A DNA stretch of 64,000 nt, taken from Corbicula japonica. Its lineage: Eukaryota > Mollusca > Bivalvia > Venerida > Cyrenidae. How positions within the stretch are numbered: the first letter of the stretch is position 1; each line of letters begins with the position of its first letter. The stretch spans positions 496,001 to 560,000 of the forward strand of contig JAZAYU010000254.1 in assembly GCA_038501625.1 (NCBI GenBank). The letters are read 5' to 3'. The notes under the pieces are model-generated. The model was not told the DNA's origin, searched no databases, and was given only the letters and a program-made list of their open reading frames with translations. Position numbers and translations under genes: made by a program. Positions 45,701 through 52,108 of the stretch are shown piece after piece.

Positions 45701-47193
45701 TAGCTTTTTTTCTGCTAAGGAACATACCTGACAGGCATTGTGTTTTCCTAATCTACTTGGTTCATTGCCATGTTTTAAGATTGCGGTTTCTAATTCGTTC
45801 ATTTTTTACGTACTAAACTTACTAGACTCAGTCGAAAGAAGGAATACTGTAAAAATCTCTTAAACAACAAATAAGTTATCGTCTTTGAAGTTATATAATC
45901 AATATCTTCTCTAAAGTAGAATAAAACATTTGGTAGGAGGTTACTGGCGACGCAAGTTTGAAATTGGATTCTTCTTAAAACCTTAATTTAACGATTAGGT
46001 GGCAAATATACGTAACTATAATAACTGTTGGAAAGCGGTCGGTTACATTTCATTTGTTGTAACTTACAGTTGATTTTTTTATAGTTTTTTTTAGTTTTTT
46101 TTTTAAATCTTGTTTTGTTTGCTTTTTTCACATTCACATTACTATTTTTATTGTTTACAACAAATACCTTATAAAGTCGTTGTGTCTTCCTATTCTAACG
46201 TGGTTTATCGCCGTGTTTGAACATTATGATTTCTGTTTTGTTCCTTTTAATAAATTAATAATATTACAGAAACTTCGTGTTTTTCCTGTTATATGTGGTT
46301 GACCGCCTTGTTTCAAACAAATGTACTCGAGTAAGTACGAGTACGGGTACAAGTACGAGTAGTGCAACATTCGCGGGGAAAAATTTGCCAAGAAGTCGCA
46401 TTAGACTGGGCAAAAGAACAATTCTTTGTATTTTATAATGTCGATGAAATATCGACTTGTTTCAAACATTGATACTCGAGTTATGAGTACGAGTGCAAGT
46501 ACGAGTAGCCGACTCTGTTTACAATTACATTACAGTACTCAGGCGACACAACAATCACGTAGTACGTCTTCATCTATTGACTGTTCATACTTTACTGAAT
46601 TAGAAAACAAAAACATTTAGTAGGACGTACTTGGAGGGGCAAGTTTAAAGTTTGGTCCCGTTAAAACATAAATTTAACGCTTGATTGGCAAAAGGTGACT
46701 GTTCAAAATCGGTTCTTGTCAATTGTCGTTTTTAGTCACAAAAGGTTTCCCGAATTTCCCACGTTTGCAATATAAATTTGTCGACTTCGGTGGCTTTCAA
46801 TTTTTTTTTATTAATAAACGTATGAACAAAATTGAACCAGCAATAATCTAGTCTTGTAATATCCAATGTGTAAACCGATCTTCCATAAAACACCAGTTGG
46901 GAAACAACAGAAGCGTTTCAAACGGCAGTTTTGTCTTTCGACAAATTTTGAGTAAATGAGATCAACTTACTCCGATGTGCTGAGAGCCATGTGTGTCCAA
47001 CTTTTAAACAAATATTGAAATATTTATATTAATAATTTTAGCAATGATTTCGGACGGACAATAGGCTACTCAAATTTTGCCATTTTTACATCCGTACTTA
47101 TATCCTAACATCATAATTAACTGATTGTTTAACAAAAAATTGTATGCATTTTAAAAAAGTTCTTACCTAATCGTTCAACTTCCATCTTCTGAT
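15158..47193 (-). CDS. Composite model: tandem-microexon, helical-cassette RING-finger gene
   Basis: This entry joins the minus-strand exons listed separately. From upstream to downstream these are microexons at 47167, 41981, 40949, 40361, 36077, 34038, 32822, 31842, 30995 and 29423; the Ser/acidic exon 28767; one of two connectors (28017 or 23826); and the RING exon 15158. All array exons are phase 1-1, so any subset can be skipped without breaking frame. Read in order, the joined cassettes contain no stop and give about 110 residues rich in Glu, Arg, Lys and Gln, as in coiled coils or single alpha helices. The expected product is an N-terminal helical rod of variable length, a Ser-rich linker and a RING. 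By family this would be an intracellular E3 ligase; no signal peptide was found. The translation start is uncertain (see 49119-49147 and 52109-52150). I do not recognise the architecture as a named family. Confidence 0.55.
15405..15629. mobile_element. MITE with GGGGCACG-type ends, copy 2
   Basis: The left end reads GCGGGAAAAGGTACCTTCGG and the right end GGTACATTTTCCCGTTGCGT plus GCCCC. The interior is AT-rich. It sits just upstream of the RING exon, within the intron. Confidence 0.75.
15745..15815. repeat. Short dispersed repeat shared with 7320-7380
   Basis: GCTAGGCGCTGCCACCGTGA resembles GCTAGGAGCTGTCGCCGTGA near 7326. Both are followed by a CGG..CT.C stretch and GGCAAT. Two diverged copies of an unnamed repeat. 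Confidence 0.4.
16446..19680. mobile_element. Large TIR element, 3.2 kb, 5-bp target duplication TAGTT
   Basis: The left end CACCCTGGCTAACCTGGTAC is mirrored exactly at the right end, which finishes GTACCAGGTTAGCCAGGGTG. Both are flanked by TAGTT (16441-16445 and 19681-19685). The inverted arms extend roughly 800 bp: left to about 17245, right from about 18893 by complementary GCTAGCTTTGTTC. The right arm contains an internal duplication (18720-18850 and 18893-19015). The interior has no long frame, so it is non-autonomous or decayed. The 5-bp duplication and CAC ends recall Transib/RAG-type elements, but the superfamily is not established. Confidence 0.85.
18435..18640. repeat. Inverted repeat nested in the large TIR element
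   Basis: TGTGGTGAAAAATGAAATGT near 18450 has its inverted partner ACATTTCATTTTTCACCACA near 18602. The arms continue into TGCAATCACTTTA and TAAAGTGATTACAGCA. Confidence 0.8.
19735..19870 (-). repeat. SINE-like repeat, 5' part only
   Basis: GAGACCAGAACCTCTGG, ACAGATCGGGCTTCTAAAAG, TTACAAGATTTCAG and CTTCATAAACTCTTAAACCC follow the same order as the full-length minus-strand copy at 60790-61370. Confidence 0.6.
19871..20121. mobile_element. MITE with GGGGCACGTCACGGG ends, copy 3 (best preserved)
   Basis: GGGGCACGTCACGGGAAAAG is mirrored by CTTTTTCCCGTGACGCGCCC. The TIRs extend to GGTACCTTCGGACA. Flanking ATAT on both sides may be the target duplication. Confidence 0.85.
20130..21235. other. 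Intron of the RING gene; little recognised
   Basis: AT-rich. A diverged partial family A repeat lies at 20603-20700 (GGGCCTGTTCATGAGCAGTC ... GCGCAACTCAATATTT). No exon is seen. Confidence 0.45.
21240..22680. mobile_element. Non-autonomous TTAA element (1.44 kb) carrying a tRNA-like sequence
   Basis: The perfect 19-bp TIRs GGTTTTAGAACTGTAATAT are flanked by TTAA (21236-21239 and 22681-22684). No transposase frame is present. A tRNA-Glu-like sequence lies at 22309-22382 on the minus strand. Confidence 0.85.
22309..22382 (-). ncRNA. tRNA-Glu(TTC)-like pseudogene
   Basis: The A box TGGCCTAATGGT and B box GGTTCAATCC are spaced exactly as in tRNA-Glu, and the anticodon position reads TTC. The base before it is C instead of the invariant T, and the acceptor stem does not pair. 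A run of eight T follows, which could stop pol III. Most likely a captured tRNA pseudogene. Confidence 0.55.
22685..23820. other. Intron of the RING gene; no supported exon
   Basis: A 35-codon plus-strand frame starts at 23096 (MSAPAHPPYRL) and is followed by AATAAA-like signals. Without splice or domain support it is not called as a gene. Confidence 0.4.
23826..23893 (-). CDS. Connector exon of the RING gene (phase 1 in, phase 0 out)
   Basis: A 68-nt exon between a strong acceptor (TTAACTGATTGCAG) and donor (GTAAGTAAA). With two leading bases it reads GTNESLKNEDSPRSS, then TALQHDA, and ends exactly on a codon. That joins in frame to the RING exon (AAADPDQC). Entry phase 1 matches the exit phase of every microexon. 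It is a polar Ser-rich linker between the helical cassettes and the RING. The other two frames hit stops. Confidence 0.65.
24110..24298. repeat. AT low-complexity tract
   Basis: Irregular AATAAAATA-type sequence, nearly free of G and C. Confidence 0.9.
24885..24965. repeat. Remnant of the microexon intron unit
   Basis: GTGATTTATCGCTGTGTTTT, GAAGATTGTG and CCTTTCTATAATAAATATAT match the same block of the units between 27.4 and 47 kb. No exon is left. This is the outermost trace of the array on the downstream side. Confidence 0.7.
25603..25663. repeat. Perfect hairpin, 28-bp arms
   Basis: TTGGTTTGTAAATTATGGAC plus AGTCATTA is inverted exactly after a 5-bp spacer (CCTGA). Confidence 0.95.
25994..26066 (+). 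ncRNA. Diverged tRNA-like sequence
   Basis: TTGCCCTGTTGGTAAAGC (A-box-like) and AGTTAGAATCCTGG (B-box-like) are at tRNA spacing, but the stems are poor. Probably a SINE or tRNA relic. Confidence 0.35.
26300..27380. other. No feature seen
   Basis: AT-rich intron-like DNA between the connector exon and the microexon array. Confidence 0.4.
27433..27459 (-). pseudogene. Decayed microexon (acceptor lost)
   Basis: 27 nt reading VYEEERQR in the array frame. The donor GTCAGT is present, but the acceptor position reads GCGG in place of AG. Confidence 0.6.
27797..27826 (-). pseudogene. Decayed microexon (donor lost)
   Basis: 30 nt reading VLDEEEQER with a good acceptor (TCTACTTCAG). The donor reads TTAAGT where the other units have GTAAGT. 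If read through, the frame stops four codons later. Confidence 0.65.
27900..27981. repeat. Foldback MITE, GAGACTGG family, one arm
   Basis: GACTGGTTGCCATTTCAAC, GATGCTTGAGATTTGAGACT and CAGTTTTATGATCCTCAGCA match the right half of the family consensus. Confidence 0.75.
28017..28096 (-). CDS. Alternative connector exon of the RING gene (phase 1 in, phase 0 out)
   Basis: An 80-nt exon between a pyrimidine-rich acceptor (TTTTAAATCTCTAAG) and the donor GTAACA. With two leading bases it reads AISLGSSESSAAPSNFT, then SSIKELRRE, and ends on a codon boundary. It has the same phase pattern and Ser-rich character as the connector at 23826. Because it exits in phase 0 it cannot join that exon in frame, but it can join the RING exon directly. 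The two therefore look mutually exclusive. Confidence 0.5.
28205..28310 (+). repeat. Multi-hairpin repeat (family A), partial copy 4
   Basis: GCACGACAAATATGAAAATA, TTGCAGGCTCGGTTTGATTG and TTCATGGGCAGTAATGG match the 5' part of the family. Confidence 0.75.
28400..28712 (+). repeat. SINE-like repeat, copy 2
   Basis: From TTTTACCAAGACAGCTTGTA through AGAACCTGTTGGGGCAAGTG and CATTGACCGTTCCAAAGC to TCCTGATATGCATATTT. Confidence 0.8.
28767..28850 (-). CDS. Ser/acidic phase 1-1 exon of the RING gene
   Basis: An 84-nt exon with acceptor GAGTTGTTTTAG and donor GTAAATAC. With two leading bases it reads SLFRSASVLDSEEIRSSQ, then MSFDSAVDT, and exits in phase 1 like the microexons. A second acceptor 13 nt further in would shift the frame and is not preferred. 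The opposite strand is also open here (28769-28957), but that frame lacks splice support and is read as a shadow. Confidence 0.55.
29148..29330 (+). repeat. Multi-hairpin repeat (family A), diverged copy 5
   Basis: ACTTTGAAAGCCATCGAACA, ATTGCAAGCTCGGTTTTCG and GGGTTTAGCGCAACTTAATA match the family 5' half. Confidence 0.7.
29423..29461 (-). CDS. Microexon, 39 nt (VLFEDLRQVRQA)
   Basis: The acceptor CTATTTTAG is good; the donor GTTAGT is weaker than elsewhere. Phase 1-1. The longest intact cassette of the array. Confidence 0.5.
29810..29847 (-). pseudogene. Decayed microexon (acceptor lost)
   Basis: Reads LVYEEERPRRT before the donor GTAAGTG. The acceptor AG is replaced by CG (TTTTACTTCGGGG). 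Confidence 0.6.
30355..30828 (+). repeat. SINE-like repeat, copy 3
   Basis: GACTCCAGGTGCTCTGGTCT through AGAACCTGTTGGGGCAAGTG to TCCTGATATGCATATTTTAC. Its CT-rich 3' segment has expanded into a microsatellite. Confidence 0.85.
30698..30760. repeat. (CT)n microsatellite, ~31 copies
   Basis: Pure CT run inside the SINE-like copy, at the place where other copies have CTCTCTCCCTCTCTTC. Confidence 0.98.
30995..31027 (-). CDS. Microexon, 33 nt (KLKEDRERRV)
   Basis: Donor GTAAGTG; the acceptor is CTACTTAAG. Phase 1-1. The cassette is strongly charged. Confidence 0.6.
31435..31453 (-). pseudogene. Truncated microexon (19 nt, frame broken)
   Basis: Splice sites of the array type remain (TCTAATTAAG and GTAAGTGG). 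The exon has lost about 14 nt relative to its neighbours and is not a multiple of three. Confidence 0.5.
31682..31774. repeat. Foldback MITE, GAGACTGG family
   Basis: CAGATGCTTGAGATTTGAGA, then TTCCATTCTCAGTTTTATAA and CATTGGGCAC. One arm is well kept. Confidence 0.75.
31842..31874 (-). CDS. Microexon, 33 nt (VDDEMTKQER)
   Basis: Acceptor GCTTCTAATTTAG, donor GTAAGTGATT. Phase 1-1. The other two frames contain stops. Confidence 0.6.
31965..32576. mobile_element. TTAA-type TIR element (~612 bp) inserted in the array
   Basis: GGGCTTACTACACTCCTCC at the left is mirrored by GGAGTGTAGTAAGCCC at the right. TTAA follows the right end (32577-32580); the left flank reads TGAA, one mismatch from TTAA. 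It accounts for the extra length between the microexons at 31842 and 32822. Confidence 0.75.
32822..32857 (-). CDS. Microexon, 36 nt (EMFYEQIERQI)
   Basis: Acceptor ATTCTGATTTAG, donor GTAAGTAATT. Phase 1-1. More hydrophobic and aromatic than the other cassettes. Confidence 0.6.
33150..33345 (+). repeat. Multi-hairpin repeat (family A), copy 6
   Basis: AAGCCATCGAACACGATAAA, GAGCCTGTTCATGGACAGTA and CATCCAAACGATGACATGCA are in family order. Confidence 0.8.
33580..33848. repeat. Two adjacent foldback MITEs, GAGACTGG family
   Basis: One copy at 33580-33697 (GACCAGTCTCAAATCTCAAG) and a second at 33766-33848 (ACTGAGATTAGAAACCAG ... TTTTGAGACTGG). Confidence 0.75.
34038..34067 (-). CDS. Microexon, 30 nt (RHLQVSQRK)
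   Basis: Acceptor TTATTTCTTTTTAG, donor GTAAGTGG. Phase 1-1. Basic, with fewer acidic residues than its neighbours. Confidence 0.55.
34400..36000. other. Intron of the RING gene; no supported exon
   Basis: Open frames on both strands at 34517-34832 (minus 89, plus 60 codons) overlap each other and show no domain. A right end of the GGGGCACG-type MITE lies at 36037-36056 (CCTTTTCCTGTGGCGTGCCC). Confidence 0.4.
36077..36109 (-). CDS. Microexon, 33 nt (EKDEKEARRR)
   Basis: Acceptor TATTTCTTCTTTAG, donor GTAAGTGATT. Phase 1-1. Alternating acidic and basic residues, typical of single alpha helices. Confidence 0.6.
37326..37540 (+). repeat. SINE-like repeat, copy 4 (short form)
   Basis: Starts at GATTTGCCACTGACCGTTCC and ends at TGATATGCATATTTCACC. 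Two other copies (54045, 62155) start at the same point. Confidence 0.8.
37800..39600. other. Intron of the RING gene; no exon recognised
   Basis: A somewhat more CG-containing stretch at 38500-39250 has short frames on both strands but no domain or paired splice sites. A small inverted repeat (AGGTCGC ... GCGACCT) lies at 39131-39174. Confidence 0.4.
39605..39950 (+). repeat. Multi-hairpin repeat (family A), copy 7, near full length
   Basis: GGGAACTTTGAAAGCTAGCG, GGCTCGGTTTGATTGAGCCT, TACTGCCCACGCCGCCTAGC, CATGGAACCTTCAATGCG and CCATTCCATGTTCAGCG, then CCCTAAACGAGAAAACAATG. It includes a 23-nt hairpin (CAGGCTCGG..GAGCCTG). Confidence 0.85.
40179..40326. repeat. Long near-perfect hairpin (arms ~70 bp)
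   Basis: ATTCTTATTTTGGTGC, CAGATTGGACGTGCACGCGA and GAGCTGGCAAAT are mirrored after a ~4-bp loop at 40252. It lies just upstream of the next microexon on the plus-strand map. Confidence 0.95.
40361..40390 (-). CDS. Microexon, 30 nt (ANERAARQR)
   Basis: Acceptor TTTGTTCTATTTTAG, donor GTAAGTGTTT. Phase 1-1. Confidence 0.6.
40949..40981 (-). CDS. Microexon, 33 nt (KMNREVERRK)
   Basis: Acceptor TTTTTCTAATTTAG, donor GTAAGTGATA. Phase 1-1; the last base is A rather than C. Confidence 0.6.
41250..41335. repeat. Inverted repeat, 21-bp arms
   Basis: ATACTTAAAGAAATAAGAAAC is mirrored (one mismatch) by a stretch ending CTTTAAGTAT. Confidence 0.85.
41427..41440 (-). pseudogene. Deleted microexon
   Basis: The donor (GTAAGTGG) and the intron block of a unit are present, but only about ten exon bases remain and no acceptor is left. 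Confidence 0.5.
41714..41857. repeat. Foldback MITE, GAGACTGG family, both arms
   Basis: ACCAGTCTTAATTCTCAAGC and TGGCGACTGGCCATTTCAGC, then AAATGCTTGAGATCTGAGAC and TATAACATTGGGCAC. Confidence 0.85.
41981..42013 (-). CDS. Microexon, 33 nt (KMYKAAVRRK)
   Basis: Acceptor TTTTCTTCTTTAG, donor GTGAGTGATT. Phase 1-1; the last base is G. Confidence 0.6.
42073..45381. mobile_element. Large TIR element (3.3 kb, arms ~430 bp) inserted in the array
   Basis: The left arm starts AAACCGTTTTTCGATTAA. The right arm ends TTAATCGAAAAACGGTTT. The arms match inward through GTTAGCTATCAACGCCAG, GGGGCTGGCTGAAAATTGGG and ACAACGTTGTGTACCGTTAA. No clear target duplication is visible. The interior holds a 110-codon minus frame (43408-43740) with one hydrophobic stretch and no recognised domain, plus a copy of the GATCAGGATCTGCAC hairpin repeat. 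No transposase is recognised. Confidence 0.85.
43838..43996. repeat. GATCAGGATCTGCAC hairpin repeat, copy 1
   Basis: GCAGATCCAGATCAGC is paired with TGATCAGGATCTGCACTGTT. A second hairpin follows around CGAACAGTGTAGATCC / GACCTACACTGTTCG. A related copy is at 50568-50780. Confidence 0.75.
45470..45615. repeat. Short tandem repeat (~28 bp x 5) grown from the array intron
   Basis: AAAACCTAAATTGAACGTTC is repeated five times with small changes. The same segment occurs once per microexon unit as TTAAAACCTAAATTTAACGC. Confidence 0.9.
45855..45912 (-). pseudogene. Decayed microexon (in-frame stop)
   Basis: A good acceptor (TTCTACTTTAG) opens the array frame, but it hits TAA after KILII and no GT donor is in place. 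Confidence 0.5.
46320..46515. repeat. Two blocks of GTACGA-type simple repeat
   Basis: AGTACGAGTACGGGTACAAG near 46333 and GAGTACGAGTGCAAGTACGA near 46485. Confidence 0.8.
46559..46594 (-). CDS. Microexon with weak donor (KYEQSIDEDVL)
   Basis: Acceptor TTTTCTAATTCAG. The 36-nt form (phase 1-1) needs the weak donor GTGATT. A donor GTACTA seven bases earlier would break phase. Possibly inactive. Confidence 0.35.
47167..47193 (-). CDS. Most upstream intact microexon, 27 nt (QKMEVERL)
   Basis: Acceptor TTTTATATTTTAG, donor GTAAGAAC. Phase 1-1; the last base is G. The shortest of the intact cassettes. Confidence 0.55.
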   Translation of the reverse strand: MRRWKLND

Positions 47194-47487
47194 CTAAAAT
47201 ATAAAAAAATGAAAACAGATTCTTAATAAAATCATACATATAGTTCAGCCGGGAAATTTGTCTAGGAAAATTAAGAATTATTTATGTTATAATGTTTAAA
47301 AAAATCTTAAGATATCCCAGGGCTTCTGTTGTCGATTTATTTTCAAGAGGCCTTTGATTTCATTTTATGAGGATTTATTCATAATTTTTTTCACCATCGT
47401 TTTAAACTTTGAAAGTTTTTAAATGGATCGGACACATGATTATTTGTCTTCCTGTCAGATCTCTTCAAATTACATAGACAAGGGGCC

Positions 47488-48729
47488 CAATACCACCTTA
47501 CCTTTGTATTCACCTTAATTTCACCTTACCTTTGTATTCACCCGATATCACCTTACCTTTGTATTCACCTTTATATCACCTTACCTTTGTATTCATCCAA
47601 TATCACCTTACGTTTGTATTCACCCAATATTACCTTTCATTTGTACTCACCCTATATCACCTTACCTTTGTATTCACCCAATATCACCTTACCTTTGTAT
47701 TCATCCAATATCACCTTACCTTTGTATTCACCCGATATCACCTTACCTTTGTATTCACCTTAATATCACCTAATCTTTGTATTCATCCAATATCGCCTTA
47801 CATTTGCATTCACCCAATATTACCTTACCTTTGAACCCACCCTGTATCACCTTACCTTTGTAGTCACCCAATATCACCTTACTTTTGTACTCACCCTATA
47901 TCACATTACCTTTGTACTCAACCAATATCACCTTAACTTTGTATTCATCCAATATCACCTTACCTTTCTATTCCCCCTAATCACCTTACCTTTGTTCTCA
48001 CATTATATCACCTAACCTTTGTACTCACCCAATATCACCTTACCTTTGTATTCATCCAATATCACCTTACATTTGTATTCACCTAATATTACCTTACTTT
48101 TGTACTCACCCTATATTACCTTACCTTTGTATTCACCTAATATCACCTTTGTACTCACCCTATATCACCTTACCTTTGTATTCACCCAATATCACCTTAC
48201 CTTTGTATTCACCCAATATCACCTTACCTTTGTATTCACCCAATATCACCTTACCTTTGTATTCATCCAATATCACCTTACATTTGGATTCACCCAATAT
48301 CACCTACTTTTGTATTCACCCAATACCACTTACCTTTGTATTCACCCGATATCACCTAACCTTTGTATTCACCCTATATCCCCTTACCTTTGTACTCACC
48401 CTATATCACCTTACTTTTGTATTCATCCAATATCACCTTACATTTGTATTCACCCAATATTACATTGCCTTTGTACTCACCCAATATCACTTTACCTTTG
48501 TATTCACCCAATATCGCCTTACCTTTGTATTCACCCAATATCACCTTACCTTTGTACTCACCCAATATCACCTTACATTTGTATTCACCCAATATTACCT
48601 TGCCTTTGTACCCACCAAATATCACCTTACCTTTGTATTCACCCAATATCACCTTTTCTTTGTACTCACCCTATATCACCTTACTTTTGTATTCATCCAA
48701 TATCACCTTACATTTGTATTCACCCAATT
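47488..48729. repeat. 27-bp minisatellite (~46 copies)
   Basis: Unit TTTGTATTCACCCAATATCA plus CCTTACC, with recurring variants (CACCCTATATC, CATCCAATATC, TACTCACC). The unit is exactly nine codons and stop-free in several frames. That creates open frames up to 238 codons on the plus strand and a GEYKGKVIL repeat on the minus strand. There is no start, splice or domain support for coding. It lies in an intron upstream of the array. Confidence 0.95.
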
Positions 48730-49118
48730 ATATGAACTAAGGCACTGCCTCTTATCGAGCTCTAGCTTTATTAATCTCAGATAATGATTTATATTAAAAA
48801 ATAATTTGTTTATAACATTTGTTAGCCTACTAATGCACGATAAAATTATATGATTTTTGGAAAGAATTTAAGTCTACATCAACTTAATTCAGCTGGACAA
48901 CTGGCAATCTGACTTTTACTAAACATTTGGGTTTAAATGTGTAAACACAAAGGCTACATGCTTAAATTAACAACCCAAATGTGTTCCATTACTCACTTAA
49001 TGCAATATTGAATATTGATAAATTCTTCATTGATACATGAAAATATTACATTGTCACATGTGCATGAAAATTAATATATTATTGTCTGAAAAATAAATTT
49101 TATTTTTTAAAATTTTAC

Positions 49119-49147
49119 CTTGATTACACTTGCACAATTGTTCCATG
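49119..49147 (-). CDS. Candidate start exon of the RING gene (MEQLCKCNQ)
   Basis: Between an acceptor (TATATTTTTTGAATAG) and donor (GTAAAA) lies C-ATG plus 28 bases. It reads MEQLCKCNQ and exits in phase 1, so it joins the microexon at 47167 as ...CNQ-D-QKMEVERL. If spliced to the exon ending at 52109, the ATG context becomes GAGCATGG (A at -3, G at +4), a good start. The acceptor is modest and the peptide short. Confidence 0.35.
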
Positions 49148-50567
49148 CTATTCAAAAAATATATATATGCATGTAAATGAATAAAGTTATTAAATAGACC
49201 TAAAAAGTACTGTTTTAATATACATGTACATCACATTAACACCACATTGAGACTTCAATATGTAGTGTGATACATCACCTAGATTTTGGGCCATATTTGT
49301 GCAGTCATTTGAAAATATCTCCAGGAATGACAATGCCATAGGAATTTTCAGTTATTAACAAAAGTAATTTGAAGCTATAGATGCTGTGTGAAAAATATTA
49401 TGACAATATGGTACATATTTGGTGACAATATGGTACATATTTGAGCCAAGTTACTTAAATGTGCGTGATAGAATTACTTATTTAAGTTGAAAAATAGTTC
49501 ATCTATTGGACCAAAATAGATGAAATAATCTCAATCAATTAAACATAAACATGTACAATATCATGTAGTCTGATTATCCATATGTAACACTCCTTTACAG
49601 GTCTTAGTAACTGATTTGGAACAAAATGCTTCTTTATATCTATTTTCATTACATAAATGAATTGCGCTTGCCAATCAAATCATACATTAAAAATGCTGTT
49701 GGTCCATTTTTTTAAATGTATAATAACAATTTTAAGAGATTGTTTGCAAAAAATGTAAACCCATGAACACATAAACATGCCATTATTCATAACCACTTTT
49801 GGATCTCTGTCTGGTAAGTATTTTATAAATGTAATATATATACTGGAAAATGTGAATTTCAAAATTCTGAACCTCATTCCAGTTGGTATTTTCTTGATTT
49901 TGTATTTTTCGTTGCAGAAATTTAGGCACAACTACTTTAAAATATGGTAGGTAAATTTCTCTTTAAAAAGTACCATGATTATATTAAAAAATGTAAACTT
50001 CTCTACTGTTACATTGCTAAAACATAAACATACAAAAGAAAAAAATCATTGTTTTTATTATGAGTGCAATTTCCAGTTTTTTGTGTTAAAGTCCAGCTTA
50101 AGCAGATCCAAGTACCGGTATATTCAGATTTTTACATGTATTTAAAGAGGCCAAAAACCCACTGACATGGCAAGAAATGTTTCTCTTCCTCTTCACAGCA
50201 ATCTACTTTTTTCAACAATTTAAATGATTATGAAAGCTCTGATTTTTGTATTTTCTAAAACACAACTTTTTGATGCTGAGCAAATTTAGTGATACCATGA
50301 ATATTTAACAAAATTTGCAAAAATAAAACAAAACAAAGGAGACACCTTGTAAATAGTGTATTTGATTATACATGTACCTCACATACATATTTTGATTATA
50401 AAAAAAGTTGAAATGTGCACATGACAGAAAATATGGTAATAATAGAACACTTTTAATTCCCAAAATGAGCATTAACTTGATATTTGATGCTATTCTTGGT
50501 ACACATGTATTCTGCTTTCTGGTCAAACTTCTTGGTCCCAACTGATGATAATATATTGGAGATTAAC

Positions 50568-50780
50568 CCTTTCCTCCATGTAAACACCTTTATTACATGG
50601 AAAAACTGTGTACATGTAGATTCAGATCAGCCAGCACATCCATGATGTCTGATCAGGATCTGCAATGTTCACTTGTTTAAATCATTAGGTTATTTCTGAC
50701 CAAAAAGTGAACAGTGCAGATCCTGATTAGATGTGCCAGTTAATCTGGATCTAAACCGGTCTCACACGGGTAAAAAGGCA
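50568..50780. repeat. GATCAGGATCTGCAC hairpin repeat, copy 2
   Basis: TCTGATCAGGATCTGCAATG and AGTGAACAGTGCAGATCCTG form the inverted core. Confidence 0.8.
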
Positions 50781-52108
50781 TGTCTGTAGAGTAAAAGGGT
50801 AAATTTCCCTTTTTTTAAAAAATCTCATACTACAGTACTGTGTATTAAAATTAAAAAGGTAATACTCAGTAGTTACTTTGAGAAAATTATTGTCTATACA
50901 ATTTACAATTTACAAAACCTGAAATTTCATACATTTAGGACAATCTGTCATGTATTTGGCCAAAATATAAAAAAACATAAATTGTTTCTGGAGGTACCAT
51001 GTCAAATAGGCCACAAGTCAATTCAGGCAGTACTTGTAAGTCTATTGTATATGGCAATCACTGTTAAGAGTTAGTTTTGATTTTTGATTTACACAAGCTT
51101 TTAAAAAAATAGTATCATTGCTTAATTGATATCTAAAATTGTGCTTGTCATCCTGAAACCCAAGAACAAATTAAAACATCATCTGATTGCCATTTTTGCT
51201 TAAAAAATTGGACTGTCATCATAAAGTAAAGTAATTTATGTTACAGTCATAATCTCTTCTCTACACCTACCCAAGCTGTTGATTCAATCAGTTTTGTCTG
51301 GGTGTCACACTGTTACCGGTATATAAGATCACAATTTACATCACTTGCAGTAAAAGTCAGAGGTGCTAATGCAGTCAAAGGTGTCATATTTAATAAATAA
51401 ATAAATTTATTTCTAAACCAATTTCCATGTTGGACAATGCAAAATACACAGCTTATGTTGCAACCATCAATATTTGATTCTGTGCTAGTGTAGACAGAGT
51501 GACTTTTGTAGACTAAGGTCATTGATCAAAAGAGCATATTGACATATAAATGATGTCTTTTCTTTTGTTGCAACATTTTGTTAATTGTTTTCCCACCTGT
51601 TTAGTCATGATAGTCTTGGACAAAAATCCGGAAAAAGTACATGTTGCTTTGTACAAAATGTCCAATCTATGAAGCAACTTGTTCATGAAAAATATTTTAT
51701 AAAACATCATAAACTGACATAGAAAATATTAACACAATGATGCTAAAAACTTTATAAATAAAATAAAAATGTGGCCTATTTTTGAGGCCTATTTGAGCTT
51801 TTTCAAAATAAAGTGTGGCTCATTTGACATGTTTGTGGCCTATTGACTGTAATCCATATACCAATTCCATGGTATTTGATCATAAATTTGGTGTGAATAG
51901 ACTGATAACGATCCCAATCTATCAACCAAAACAATAAACATTATGTTTATGCAGTGTAGACCCAGTGTAGACCCTCATTTTTTAGGGGGGAGGGGCGGCG
52001 GCAAGTTTATTTTTTTTTAGAAAACAGGGTCAGTCTTCAACGCCCCTGTGGTGTAGATTTGCTCTTGTGCCATGTGTTTTATAAGAATAAATAAAAGAAA
52101 TCTCATAC

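Larger units (their letters stand above)
27380..47250 (-). repeat. Tandem array of microexon-plus-intron units (~0.36-0.44 kb each)
   Basis: Every unit on the plus strand has the order AATCACTTAC, microexon, CTAAA..AGAA, a block like GGACGTAACTGGCGGCGCAA, TTAAAACCTAAATTTAACGC, then TGGTTTATCGCCGTGTTTGA and TATAATAAATATATTAAAAT. Exon starts are 364 bp apart (27433 to 27797), 387 (29423 to 29810), 440 (30995 to 31435) and 407 (31435 to 31842). Larger gaps are explained by inserted repeats: a TTAA element at 31965, foldback MITEs, family A copies, SINE-like copies and the 3.3-kb element at 42073. The array arose by tandem duplication of an exon with its intron. Confidence 0.85.

Noticed and set aside
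48019..48784. Long plus-strand open frames (up to 238 codons) in the minisatellite
   Set aside because: They exist only because the 27-bp unit is nine codons and free of stops; several frames are open at once and no start or splice context supports translation.
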